From contig JAUYEI010000111.1 of the NCBI GenBank assembly GCA_030691385.1, forward strand, positions 1 through 59,663: a stretch of 59,663 nt of DNA, given 5' to 3'. Under the pieces are notes generated by a model. It saw only the letters and a list, made by a program, of their open reading frames with translations, was not told where the DNA came from and did not search any database. The stretch's first letter is position 1. Every line of letters starts with the position of its first letter. Source of the stretch: Azonexus sp. (GTDB lineage Bacteria; Pseudomonadota; Gammaproteobacteria; Burkholderiales; Rhodocyclaceae). The position numbers were made by a program, and so were the translations under genes. This document shows, piece after piece, positions 30,429 through 38,917 of the stretch.

Positions 30429-31116
30429 CGAACAGGCAGCCGGCGATGCCGGTCGCCAGCGCATCGGCCATCCTGGCCTGACGCTCGGGGTCGGCCAGTT
30501 CGAGTTCCTCTTCCCGATGCTTGATGACGCCGGCCTCGAAGAGCACGGCCGGCAGGGTCGTCCGGTAGAGCACGACGAGGTTGTCGTAATACCAGACGCC
30601 ATTTTCGGCATCGGCCGCCAGATGCTTTCGACCATGCCAGGTCGACGGTTCGAAACCAGCCCGGCGCAGCATGGCGCCGATACTCGACGCGCAGCGCAGA
30701 CTGGTTTCCGGATCGGGATTCTGCGCCGAGACAAAAATCCCGTAGCCGCGCTTGACCTCGGTATGGGTCAGCTCGCGGCCCTCCCAGACCCACGGCTTGA
30801 GCCAGGCCTCGCCAATCGAGTCGTGGTGGATGGAGATGAAAAAGTCACTGCCCGCCGCCCGCTCGGGCCGCGCGATCAGGCTGCCGATGTCGCCGGCAAA
30901 ATTGACTTCACGGACGCCCAGGCCGCGTTCACGCATGCCCCCGGCGAGAACCCCGGCGAACTCGCGATTGAAGGCAAATTCCGGACGGCCGCGCGCACTC
31001 GTCGCGCCGCCGTCGACGCCACCGTGGCCGACATCGATGGCAATCAGCGGCGGTGCGGCAATTGCTACGGTGAACCGGAAAAACAGGGCAAAAATGAAAT
31101 TTATTTTGCAAGACAT
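30403..31116 (-). CDS. N-acetylmuramoyl-L-alanine amidase (Amidase_3)
   Basis: Zinc amidase that cleaves the peptide stem from MurNAc in the periplasm; 237 residues. The catalytic domain begins [14 protein letters not shown] (zinc His), with E in [14 protein letters not shown] (second zinc His) and [10 protein letters not shown] with the catalytic Glu near the C-terminus. From the ATG at 31116 the N-terminus [21 protein letters not shown] forms a Sec signal peptide whose hydrophobic core is encoded by a family-1 repeat on the opposite strand. Regulatory AMIN or LysM domains are absent. No strong ribosome-binding site was seen, and a longer upstream frame (to 31824) is antisense to the next gene and rejected. 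Confidence 0.87.
   Translation of the reverse strand: MSCKINFIFALFFRFTVAIAAPPLIAIDVGHGGVDGGATSARGRPEFAFNREFAGVLAGGMRERGLGVREVNFAGDIGSLIARPERAAGSDFFISIHHDSIGEAWLKPWVWEGRELTHTEVKRGYGIFVSAQNPDPETSLRCASSIGAMLRRAGFEPSTWHGRKHLAADAENGVWYYDNLVVLYRTTLPAVLFEAGVIKHREEELELADPERQARMADALATGIAGCLFVTGKSARE
31064..31107 (+). repeat. Dispersed repeat, family 1, copy H (encodes amidase signal-peptide core)
   Basis: GCTACGGTGAACCGGAAA then AACAGGGCAAAAATGAAATT. It covers codons 4-18 of the amidase gene, read in antisense as [15 protein letters not shown]. Confidence 0.88.
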
Positions 31117-31224
31117 GGCCGGATTATCGCGCCAAGCCGCCTTTCCGGCATGCCGCTGTGCCGTGAGCGTGGAACGGCCAAGGAGATTTGCGCTATAGTT
31201 TCCGGCCAGCCAGGGGACAAAACA

Positions 31225-31794
31225 ATGAACAACGAGACCAACCATCCGCGCGGCACGAGCGCCCACATGCCCGATCTGAGCTGGAGTCAGGTCCGCGAAA
31301 CCGTACTGATGCTCGAACTTGCTGCCGTGCAGATCGAATCCGCCATGAAGGACAGCGACAGCTCGGTCGAGGTGCTGACTGACTCCTTCACGAGCATGGC
31401 CAGCTACATGCGGACGATTTCCGACACCGTGCAGACCCTGCCCGACCACGGCGAAGTCGGCATCGCCAAGCAAAGCCTGAGCGGCGTTTCCGAACACGTC
31501 TCCGGCATGGTCCACCAGGCCATTATCGCCTTCCAGTTCTACGACAAGCTGGTCCAGCGTCTGGCCCACGTCGGCATCAGCCTCGGCGACCTGAGCGACC
31601 TGGTGGCCGACGGGCGGCGCCTGTACAACCCGAGCGAATGGGTTTCGCTGCAGGACAAGATCCGGACCAAATACACGACGCGCGAGGAAATCGCCATGTT
31701 CGAAGCCGTCATGCAAGGCATGCCGGTGCAGGAAGCCGTCGACAAGTTCATGGCCGAAATGAAGGAAAAGAGCGACGACATCGAGCTTTTCTAG
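31225..31794 (+). CDS. Uncharacterised helical protein, probably signalling-related
   Basis: A 189-residue soluble protein with no recognised domain. It is mostly helical by composition, with a stretch (MVHQAIIAFQFYDKLVQRLAHV) that resembles the helix found in CheZ-like and other chemotaxis/phosphorelay helpers. The ATG at 31225 follows CAGGGGAC, a reasonable ribosome-binding site. It lies 44 bases before a gene with an Hpt phosphotransfer domain in the same direction, which supports a signalling role, but the function is not known. Confidence 0.65.
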   Translation: MNNETNHPRGTSAHMPDLSWSQVRETVLMLELAAVQIESAMKDSDSSVEVLTDSFTSMASYMRTISDTVQTLPDHGEVGIAKQSLSGVSEHVSGMVHQAIIAFQFYDKLVQRLAHVGISLGDLSDLVADGRRLYNPSEWVSLQDKIRTKYTTREEIAMFEAVMQGMPVQEAVDKFMAEMKEKSDDIELF

Positions 31795-31838
31795 CAAAAC
31801 GCACTTTCGCATTGAAGGATGCACACGATGACGCTAAC

Positions 31839-32294
31839 ATGAAGATCTCGAACTCAGGATATCCGGATACCCGAAATGAATGCCCAGGAAGCCCCCTGCC
31901 GATCCCCGAGAGCAAGTTCATGACTTCCGGTGACGGACTGCCGGACCTGCCCGGCATCGACAAGGCCGACGGCCTCAGGCGCATGCTGAACAAGCCGGCG
32001 CTTTACGAAAAGATCCTGCGCGATTTTCACGCCCGCCTGATCGATGCACCGCAGCGCATTCGCGCCACGCTGGCCAGCGGTGATTTCGAGAGTGCCGAAC
32101 GGCACGTCCACAGCGCCAAGGGACTGGCCGGAACGATCGGCGCCCTGGACCTGCAAGACGCCGCCAAGGGCCTCGAACAAGTGCTGCGCGATGGCCAGAC
32201 ACCGTCCGCTGCCGTGTTCGCCAGATTTGAACAGGATCTGCGCACGGTCATCGACGGCATTGCAGTCGGCTTCGACATCAAATCGGCCAACTAA
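31839..32294 (+). CDS. Hpt (histidine phosphotransfer) domain protein
   Basis: A 151-residue phosphorelay intermediate. The Hpt helix carries the phospho-accepting His in ERHVHSAKGLAGTIGALDL (~90). Residues 1-35 are low-complexity and unrecognised. The ATG at 31839 gives the full frame; ATG at 31920 is a possible shorter start that keeps the whole domain. No kinase or receiver gene is adjacent; its only partner candidate is the preceding helical protein. Confidence 0.8.
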   Translation: MKISNSGYPDTRNECPGSPLPIPESKFMTSGDGLPDLPGIDKADGLRRMLNKPALYEKILRDFHARLIDAPQRIRATLASGDFESAERHVHSAKGLAGTIGALDLQDAAKGLEQVLRDGQTPSAAVFARFEQDLRTVIDGIAVGFDIKSAN

Positions 32295-32314
32295 GCCTCC
32301 AATCGAGCGAATTC

Positions 32315-32653
32315 TCAGAAATCGGCTGACGCTTGCCAGACGATATTCGCCTTCGCCCCACCCTTGCTGGTCCGCTCCAGCATGTCGATTATCGGCCAGG
32401 CGCGCTGGCTCATCGCGACGACCGGCTCCTTCTTTTTCCCCGTCTCGTCCCGTTCGTCCTCACCCGGTGGCGGCGGTGGCGCCTCGGCCCGTTTCACCGC
32501 CTCGCGCAAGGCTTGCGCGGCGGGAGCCATCTCGGCCACGGTAAAGCTGCCACGCGCCGTTGTGGCCTTGCCCAGGACCTGCAACAGCGGTCGGGCCGCC
32601 TCGGCAAACATCAGAATTTCCCCGGTTTCGCTGGATAGAAAGCGGACTAGCAT
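32315..32653 (-). CDS. DUF1840-family protein
   Basis: A 112-residue protein matching DUF1840 as recalled: starts MLVRFLSSETGEILMFAEAARPLLQVLGK, a proline-rich linker (APPPPPGEDERDE), and ends with a helix that includes AWPIIDMLERT. The family is found mainly in betaproteobacteria and has no assigned function. It is read convergently with the Hpt gene and divergently from the methyltransferase-like gene. Confidence 0.75.
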   Translation of the reverse strand: MLVRFLSSETGEILMFAEAARPLLQVLGKATTARGSFTVAEMAPAAQALREAVKRAEAPPPPPGEDERDETGKKKEPVVAMSQRAWPIIDMLERTSKGGAKANIVWQASADF

Positions 32654-32734
32654 TGTTTTTCCTTTCGCTGCATGGATTCCCGGTTGTCACACCGCCGCGC
32701 CTTGGGCACAATGGGCCGGAGGGAGGCAACGATC

Positions 32735-33385
32735 ATGACCGCAAATATTACCGCCAATCCTTGGGAGACAGGGATCGACGAACTTGAGCGCTATGCCCTG
32801 GAAGAGTGCGTCAAACGTCAGCGCGTCGATCGTTCCATTTCGGTATTGATTCTGCCCGACAAGCACGGCGAGATGGCGATCAAATTCGCCCGCCTCGGCA
32901 TTCAGACTGTCGTCGCCGACACCCCCAACCACCAGCCCGATATCGAGGGCCGCATTCTGGCGGCCGGCTTGCACAATGAAGTTTCCTTTACCGCCTGCAC
33001 CCTGCCCGAACTCCCGGAATTTTCGCCGGGCGAGCCGTTTGACATCATCGTCATCCGCCGCGGCCTGTGCGGCCTGCCTTATGAACAAGCCCGCCGGGTT
33101 GTCCGGCAACTGCTGCTCAAGCTGAAGATCGGCGGCAAGCTCTATGTCTCCGTCCTCGGCCTGCATTCCGAACTGAGCGAAGGTTATGCCGCCAGCGAAT
33201 CGAGCGTTGATCAGCGTTTTGCCATGCTTTCGCCAGCACTGGCCGGAAAATACGACATCCAGCAGCCGGTTTGCCTGTACACCGAACGCAATCTCTTCAT
33301 GCTGCTGCTCGAAGCCGGCGCCAGCGTCCTGCGCACGCTGACGACGACCTACGGCAACGTCAAGGGCATCGCCGTTCGCGTCTGA
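32735..33385 (+). CDS. SAM-dependent methyltransferase-like protein
   Basis: A 216-residue cytoplasmic protein that reads like a class I methyltransferase fold: VLILPDKHGEMAIKFARLGIQTVVADT (strand-turn-helix of the SAM site, lacking the usual GxGxG), FDIIVIRRGL, then LLLKLKIGGKLYVSVLGL, typical of strand 5. The missing glycine motif makes activity uncertain. ATG at 32735 with GGAGG upstream. Its stop overlaps the next gene's start (TGATG), so it is coupled to the ROK kinase. Confidence 0.65.
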   Translation: MTANITANPWETGIDELERYALEECVKRQRVDRSISVLILPDKHGEMAIKFARLGIQTVVADTPNHQPDIEGRILAAGLHNEVSFTACTLPELPEFSPGEPFDIIVIRRGLCGLPYEQARRVVRQLLLKLKIGGKLYVSVLGLHSELSEGYAASESSVDQRFAMLSPALAGKYDIQQPVCLYTERNLFMLLLEAGASVLRTLTTTYGNVKGIAVRV

Positions 33386-34278
33386 TGCGGCTCGGCATCG
33401 ACCTCGGCGGCACCAAAACCGAGATCATCGCGCTGGCCGACGACGGCCGCGAATTGCTGCGCCAGCGCATCCCGACGCCGCAGGGCGACTACCTGGCCAC
33501 CGTCATGGCCATCGCCGGACTGGTCGAAAACGTCGAGAACACACTCGGGCAACGGGGTAGCGTCGGCATCGGCATCCCCGGTGCCGAATCGCTGGCCACC
33601 GGCCTGATCAAGAATGCCAATTCCACCTGCCTGATCGGCCAGCCCTTGAAGCGCGACCTGCAGGCCCTGCTCCAGCGCGAAATACGGTTGGCCAACGATG
33701 CCAACTGCTTTGCGCTCTCCGAAGCGGTGGACGGCAGCGGGCAGGATGCCGGGATCGTTTTCGGCATCATTCTCGGGACCGGCGTCGGTGGCGGCATCGT
33801 CATCAACCGCCAGGTGCTGACCGGCGCCAATGCCATCGCCGGTGAATGGGGCCACAATCCGCTCCCCCAGCCCAGCGCTGACGACCTGCCCTTGCCGCCC
33901 TGCTACTGCGGCCGCGCCGGCTGCAACGAAGCCTATCTTTCCGGCCCGGCGCTGGCTGCCGACCATTTCCGCCACGCCAGGCAAACACTGACGACCGGCG
34001 AAATCGACCGCCTTGCTGCCAGTGGCGACGCCGCCTGCGAAGCCTCGCTGCGCCGCTACGAAGACCGCCTCGGTCGCGCCCTGGCCAGCGTCATCAACCT
34101 CCTCGACCCGCAGGTCATCGTCATCGGCGGCGGGCTATCGAACATTCAGCGGCTGTACCGCACGCTGCCGGAGACTTGCCGTCCCCACGTTTTTTCGGAC
34201 GCATTCAGCACAAAATTCCTGCCGCCGACGCACGGGGATTCCTCGGGGGTACGCGGCGCAGCGTGGTTATGGGATTGA
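33385..34278 (+). CDS. mak: ROK-family fructokinase
   Basis: Sugar kinase using ATP to phosphorylate fructose (or a similar hexose), 297 residues. N-terminal ATP-phosphate loop GIDLGGTKTE; GTGVGGGIVIN in the middle; the ROK zinc site as GEWGHNPLP ... PPCYCGRAGCNEAYLSGPAL; C-terminal HGDSSGVRGAAWLW, a close match to E. coli Mak. The ATG overlaps the preceding stop by one base. The fructose specificity is by analogy with Mak. Confidence 0.85.
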   Translation: MRLGIDLGGTKTEIIALADDGRELLRQRIPTPQGDYLATVMAIAGLVENVENTLGQRGSVGIGIPGAESLATGLIKNANSTCLIGQPLKRDLQALLQREIRLANDANCFALSEAVDGSGQDAGIVFGIILGTGVGGGIVINRQVLTGANAIAGEWGHNPLPQPSADDLPLPPCYCGRAGCNEAYLSGPALAADHFRHARQTLTTGEIDRLAASGDAACEASLRRYEDRLGRALASVINLLDPQVIVIGGGLSNIQRLYRTLPETCRPHVFSDAFSTKFLPPTHGDSSGVRGAAWLWD

Positions 34279-34296
34279 TGGCAAAATCCGGCGACC

Positions 34297-35001
34297 ATGG
34301 CCCACGTTTCCCTCTTCATCGGCGGCATTCGGCCGCTCCCTGAGTCCGGTCGCCCGACCGGCATGTACAAGCTGCCCGCGACTGGCCCGCTCGAACTCGG
34401 CCGCGAAGGCTTCATCGGCGACGAGCAGGCCGACCGGCGCGTGCACGGCGGTCCGGAAAAAGCCGTCCATCTCTATCCGGCGCGCCATTACGCCAGACTG
34501 GCAGAAGCCTTTCCGGAGGCAGCGGCGCAACTCGTCATCGGCAGCCTCGGTGAAAACATCTCGACCGCCGAACTCGACGAAAGCAATGTCCGGATTGGCG
34601 ACATCTGGCGCCTGGGTAGCGCCGAGCTGCAGGTTTGCCAGCCGCGCAACCCGTGCTGGAAAATCGACGAGCGCTTCGCCAGCGACGGCATGGCCGCCTT
34701 CATCGCCGAGCATCGCCTGACCGGCTGGTACTGGCGGGTTGTCGCACCCGGCCGCGTTGCCCCGGGCGATGCGCTGGAACTGCTTCATGCAGCCGAGGGC
34801 AGCTTCACACTGGCCGAAGCAATCCTGTGCTGGCAAGCCCACCGCCCCGCCCTCGCCAACCTTGAAAAACTCGCTGCCAGCCCCGGCATCGCCAAGAACT
34901 GGCAACAAAAGATCACCGCGCGTGTCGAATGGCTCCGAAAAAATCCAGAAAAGACGCCGTCCATGCCGCTGGCGTTCCACGTGAAACCGGAGAACCAATG
35001 A
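34297..35001 (+). CDS. MOSC-domain protein, YiiM-like
   Basis: A 234-residue protein with the MOSC beta-barrel (residues ~1-165), associated with molybdenum-cofactor sulfur chemistry and, for YiiM, reduction of N-hydroxylated compounds. Landmarks are GDEQADRRVHGGPEKAVHLYP, GENI, and the conserved cysteine in CQPRNPCWKID (~116). A C-terminal helical 3-alpha domain follows (EAILCWQAHR). The parS-like site 2 is in its last codons, encoding FHVKP. The stop overlaps the MFS start (ATGA). Confidence 0.85.
   Translation: MAHVSLFIGGIRPLPESGRPTGMYKLPATGPLELGREGFIGDEQADRRVHGGPEKAVHLYPARHYARLAEAFPEAAAQLVIGSLGENISTAELDESNVRIGDIWRLGSAELQVCQPRNPCWKIDERFASDGMAAFIAEHRLTGWYWRVVAPGRVAPGDALELLHAAEGSFTLAEAILCWQAHRPALANLEKLAASPGIAKNWQQKITARVEWLRKNPEKTPSMPLAFHVKPENQ
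34974..34987. promoter_or_regulatory. parS-like site 2 (GTTCCACGTGAAAC)
   Basis: Exact match to the ParB-binding core GTTNCACGTGAAAC. It is at the 3' end of the MOSC gene. Confidence 0.7.
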
Positions 35002-36215
35002 ACGATACCGACGCTCGCCGCCTGTGGATCAGGCTGTTCCTGCCCTTTGCCGCCGGCTATTTCCTGTCCTACCTCTACCGCACGGCCAATGCCGTCATCG
35101 GGCCGGTCCTCGCCCGCGAACTGGATCTCGGCGACAACGCGCTCGGCCTGCTGACCAGCACCTATTTTCTTGCCTTCGGCGCCGCCCAGTTGCCGCTCGG
35201 CATGCTGCTCGACCGCTTTGGTCCGCGTCGCGTCGAGGCCGGCCTGTTGCTCATCGCTGCTGCCGGTGCCGCCGTCTTCGCCTTGTCCGATGCCCTCGGC
35301 GGACTGGCCATGGGCCGCGCCATGATCGGCCTCGGCGTTTCGGCCTGCCTGATGGCTTCGTTCAAGGCCTTCGCCCAGTGGTTTCCGCCCGAACGGCAAG
35401 CTTCGCTGACCGGCTGGGTCATGGCCTCAGGTGGGCTCGGTGCCCTGGCCGCCTCGAAGCCACTGGAAATGGCACTCGGCTTTGCCACCTGGCAGGAAAT
35501 CGCCTTCGGCCTGGCCGCGGCGACACTGGCCGTCGCCGCCACGCTCTGGTTCGCTGTTCCCGACAAGCCGGGCGAGGAAGGCGGCACGGGCTTCGCCGCC
35601 CAGATGGCCGGCGTAAAAAGCATTTTTTCCAGCGCCCATTTCTGGCGCTATGCGCCGATGGGCTTCTGGTTCACCGGCGGCTTCATGGCTGCGCAGGGCC
35701 TGTGGGCCTCGCGCTGGATGAGCGTGCTCGAAGGCATGAGCCGCGCTGACATCGCAGTCCGCCTGACCTGGATCAGTGGCGCCATGCTGGTTGGCTTCCT
35801 GTTCATGGGCTTCTTCGCCACCGGCCTGGTCCGGCGCGGCATCAAACTCGACAGCATCTATCGTGCATCCATGGTCCTCGCCATCTGCCTGCTCGCCCTG
35901 ATCAGCAGCCTGCCCAGCTTCGCCGGCAACTTGCTGTGGCCCATCCTCGGCGCCTGTTTTTCGCTCTCCAACGTTTCCTATTCGCTGGTCGCCCAGGCCT
36001 TTCCGCCGGCGCTGTCGGGACGAGCCAACACCGCCCTCAATCTGCTCATCTTCGCCGGCGCCTTCGGCCTGCAATGGGGCATCGGCATTTTCGTCGATGC
36101 CCTGCAGGCCCAAGGCTGGGCAAGCGATGCGGCTTTCCGCGCCGCCTTCTTCACCCTCTTGGGCGGCCAGTTTCTGGCCCTGCTCTGGATGGTCAGACCC
36201 GGCCGGCAAGTCTGA
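34998..36215 (+). CDS. Major facilitator superfamily transporter
   Basis: A 405-residue inner-membrane carrier with about 12 hydrophobic segments. The motif after helix 2 (LPLGMLLDRFGPRRVEAGLLL) is the MFS motif A (G-x3-DRxGxRR). Starts FAAGYFLSYLYRTANAVIGPVL. The substrate cannot be told from sequence. It is translationally coupled to the MOSC gene by an ATGA overlap. Confidence 0.85.
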   Translation: MNDTDARRLWIRLFLPFAAGYFLSYLYRTANAVIGPVLARELDLGDNALGLLTSTYFLAFGAAQLPLGMLLDRFGPRRVEAGLLLIAAAGAAVFALSDALGGLAMGRAMIGLGVSACLMASFKAFAQWFPPERQASLTGWVMASGGLGALAASKPLEMALGFATWQEIAFGLAAATLAVAATLWFAVPDKPGEEGGTGFAAQMAGVKSIFSSAHFWRYAPMGFWFTGGFMAAQGLWASRWMSVLEGMSRADIAVRLTWISGAMLVGFLFMGFFATGLVRRGIKLDSIYRASMVLAICLLALISSLPSFAGNLLWPILGACFSLSNVSYSLVAQAFPPALSGRANTALNLLIFAGAFGLQWGIGIFVDALQAQGWASDAAFRAAFFTLLGGQFLALLWMVRPGRQV

Positions 36216-36272
36216 AATGGCGGGGTCGATCTGTTGCTGGTGGCCGCCCGAATCTGCCCGAGCAATTCGTTG

Positions 36273-36310
36273 GATTTCGTTTTTAGCGAAAATTTCGCGT
36301 TGACCGTGGC
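36273..36310 (-). repeat. Dispersed repeat, family 1, copy I
   Basis: Minus-strand copy GCCACGGTCAACGCGAAA then TTTTCGCTAAAAACGAAATC, in the noncoding interval after the MFS gene. Confidence 0.8.
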
Positions 36311-36467
36311 GGTGCATAACGCCCCCCCGCTCCTTCAGCGAGGCCGAAACCATCCCCCGACCAGATGCCGAGCCGGCTGAAGGCGGCGACTGGCCTGGCG
36401 AATGGCCGACAGTTGAGCCTTCGATTCCCGGGTTTTCAGGACGTGCTCCTTACGCGGCTTGGATAAG

Positions 36468-36587
36468 CCTTGAAACCTCTCAGTTGACCGCTTATCCAGC
36501 CTTGGCCAGCCGCCTGAATACAGGCCTTTGCGCCTTCGAGGCGATTCACCCCTTGGCTGACAGCGCGACGTGGCTGAGGTTTCAAGG
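36468..36587 (+). repeat. MITE-like 120-bp repeat, family 2, copy 1 (complete)
   Basis: Bounded by perfect 12-bp terminal inverted repeats, CCTTGAAACCTC (36468-36479) and GAGGTTTCAAGG (36576-36587). Inside are two perfect hairpins: GCCTG-AATA-CAGGC (36512-36525) and CGCCT-TCG-AGGCG (36531-36543). Copies 2 (48208) and 3 (59553) share about 100 bases of it. No protein is evident. It fills most of the 420-base gap between the MFS gene and priA. Confidence 0.88.
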
Positions 36588-36634
36588 ATAACTCCCCTGC
36601 AAAGGTCGTTCCGAAACCGTCGACACCAGTAAAC

Positions 36635-38617
36635 TCAGAACTCGAGCGGATCAACCTCGATGTGCCAGCGCAGTCTGGACGGCGCCTTGATGCCTTCGAT
36701 CGCCTCCCGCCAGCGCGGCAGGAAATTCTGCAAGGCCGGGCGCGAACAGGACTCGGCCAGCAACTGGCCACGTTCCAGATTGGCCAGCCGGGCCAGTTTC
36801 ATCGGCACCGGGTCATAAATCATGACATTTTCGTGCTCGCTGATGAGCGGCAAGGCGGCGGCCACGTTCAGGAAGGCGATGGAGTCCGCCATTTCGGGGG
36901 CTTCGGCGCGCAGCACGGCCTGGAAGGCATAGGGCGGGAAGCCGGCCTGCTCGCGCTCCTTGAGCTGCTGGGCAGCAAATCCGGGGTAGTCGTGGTCGGC
37001 CAACGCGGCAAACAACGGGTGATCGGGATACTCGGTCTGGATCAGCACCTCGCCCTTCAGTTCGGCTCGCCCGGCCCGGCCGGCAACCTGCATCAACTGG
37101 GCGAACAGGCGTTCCGGCGCTCGCCAATCGGCGGCGTACAGGGCAGCATCGGCACCCAAGGCACCAACCAGTGTCAGCTTGGGGAAATCGTGGCCCTTGG
37201 CCAGCATCTGCGTGCCGACCAGAATGTCGGCCTGACCGCCATGGATGAGCTCCAGCATCGTCTCCCACTGCTTGCGACTTTTCACCGAATCGCGATCGAC
37301 ACGCAGGATGCGCGCCTCGGGAAACTGCTCCTGCAACCAGACTTCAAGCCGTTGCGTACCCCGCCCGAAGGGATGGATGTCCTGATTGCCGCAGGTCGGG
37401 CAGGCCTTCGGGACGCGGTGTTCGCAACCGCAGTGATGGCAGCGCAGGCGGCGGTCGGCGAGGTGCAACACCATGTTCGCCGCGCAGCGCGTACACCGCG
37501 ATATCCAGCCGCAGGCCGGGCAAGCCAGAACGGGCGCGTAACCGCGGCGGTTCAGGAAAACAAGGCTCTGTTCGCCGCGCGCCAGACGCTCCTTGATGGC
37601 GGCAATCAGCGGTTCGCTGACGCCCTCCTTCAAGGCCATTTTGCGCGTATTGATGATGTGGACTGCGGGCAGTGTCGCTTCCGGATTGGCGCGCTGATTC
37701 AGGGTCAGCAGGCCATAACGCCCGCCCTGTGCGTTCGCCCACGACTCCAGCGACGGCGTCGCCGAGCCGAGCAGTATGGGAATGCCAAGCTGATGCGCGC
37801 GGAAAACCCCGACATCGCGCGCCGAATAGCGTATGCCGTCCTGCTGCTTGAACGACGGATCGTGCTCTTCATCAATGACGATCAAGCCCAGCCGGGGGAT
37901 GGGCGTGAAGATCGACAGCCGGGTGCCGAGGATGATGCTCGCCTCGCCGGCAAAGGCCGCCCGCCAATTGCGCTCGCGCGCGGCCTCGGCCAGTTCGCTA
38001 TGCAGGGAAACGACGCCAGCCTCGGGAAAGCGGGCGCGAACCCTGCCTTCCAGTTGTGGCGTCAGGTTGATTTCCGGGACCAGCAACAGGGCTTGTCGTC
38101 CAGCCGCCAAAGCCTGCTCGACGAGCCGTAGATAGACCTCGGTTTTGCCGCTGCCGGTGACGCCATGCAGCAAATGGACGGAAAAACCGGCGGCCGGATC
38201 GATGGCGGCCAAGGCCGTGGCTTGCTCATCGGTCAGAGCCGGGGGCTGAATCGGCTCCGGCTTTCGCGTGGCGCGTCCGCTGCGTCGGTCCGGCGGATCA
38301 AGACGCTTGAGGCCAACCGGCAAGGCCTGCAGCACAACTTCACCGTAGGCTGCTTGATAGTAAGTACTTGTAAACTCACAGAGCCGAAAGAAATCGGCCG
38401 GCAGTGGCGGCAAGTCGCGCAAAATTTCGACCGCTTGCTTCAACTGATTCAGTGGCCAGTCGCTTTCGGCGGCGACATCGACGATAACTCCGAGTTTCTC
38501 GCCCCGCCCGAACGGCACGCGAACCCGGTAGCCGATATCTGCGGTCGACGCTGTTTCAGCCAGATAATCAAAAAGGCGATGTAACGGCAAATCGAGGGCG
38601 ACGCGCAAAACGGGCAT
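36635..38617 (-). CDS. priA: Primosomal replication restart helicase
   Basis: 3'-5' helicase that reloads the replisome at stalled forks, 660 residues from the ATG at 38617; a TTG at 38632 is less likely. The N-terminal DNA 3'-end-binding domain is residues ~1-105. Walker A GVTGSGKTE (~155) and the DEEH box (~250) are followed by LLGSATPSLES. Two zinc sites bind through eight Cys in CPACG...CTRC...CHHCG...CPTCG (~365-410). The helicase lobe 2 (GTQMLAKGHDFP, QVAGRAGRAE) and C-terminal domain complete it. DnaA boxes lie ~75-105 bases upstream. Confidence 0.95.
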   Translation of the reverse strand: MPVLRVALDLPLHRLFDYLAETASTADIGYRVRVPFGRGEKLGVIVDVAAESDWPLNQLKQAVEILRDLPPLPADFFRLCEFTSTYYQAAYGEVVLQALPVGLKRLDPPDRRSGRATRKPEPIQPPALTDEQATALAAIDPAAGFSVHLLHGVTGSGKTEVYLRLVEQALAAGRQALLLVPEINLTPQLEGRVRARFPEAGVVSLHSELAEAARERNWRAAFAGEASIILGTRLSIFTPIPRLGLIVIDEEHDPSFKQQDGIRYSARDVGVFRAHQLGIPILLGSATPSLESWANAQGGRYGLLTLNQRANPEATLPAVHIINTRKMALKEGVSEPLIAAIKERLARGEQSLVFLNRRGYAPVLACPACGWISRCTRCAANMVLHLADRRLRCHHCGCEHRVPKACPTCGNQDIHPFGRGTQRLEVWLQEQFPEARILRVDRDSVKSRKQWETMLELIHGGQADILVGTQMLAKGHDFPKLTLVGALGADAALYAADWRAPERLFAQLMQVAGRAGRAELKGEVLIQTEYPDHPLFAALADHDYPGFAAQQLKEREQAGFPPYAFQAVLRAEAPEMADSIAFLNVAAALPLISEHENVMIYDPVPMKLARLANLERGQLLAESCSRPALQNFLPRWREAIEGIKAPSRLRWHIEVDPLEF

Positions 38618-38689
38618 GGATTTACCGGCCAAAGCCGTTATTTCTCCAAAAATTCGGATTTATTGCGACCCAAAACCGGGGTTTTTGAG

Positions 38690-38724
38690 TTGTCCACAAA
38701 AACTGTGGATAACTTTGTGGATTT
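38690..38724. promoter_or_regulatory. Cluster of DnaA-box-like sites upstream of priA
   Basis: TTGTCCACA (38690-38698), a perfect box on the other strand TGTGGATAA (38704-38712), and TGTGGATTT (38716-38724). They sit in the AT-rich 285-base gap between hemE and priA, near a very AT-rich stretch (38795-38832). DnaA could regulate priA here. The replication origin itself is not claimed, since dnaA is not in view. Confidence 0.55.
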
Positions 38725-38917
38725 CTTTCTGACTTTGGCGCCAGGTAACGCTTCGGTAAGGATTCCGTCACTCTGCCGAAATATTGATCAACATCATTAT
38801 TCGTTCAAATTCAATAATTTAAATAAACAATGCTGAGTCAAGGGTTTTCCGGAATTTATTTTTAGTGAGAGGCAAAACTCTGTGCATAAGTCAAGCCTCG
38901 CCCCTCACTTATGGCTA

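Noticed and set aside
31117..31824. Longer amidase frame starting at 31824
   Set aside because: It is antisense to the gene at 31225 and the extra residues have no similarity; the short form has a proper signal peptide.
36468..36587. Family-2 repeat as an integron attC site
   Set aside because: It lacks the RYYYAAC/GTTRRRY simple sites and no integrase is in view; the terminal inverted repeats fit a MITE better.
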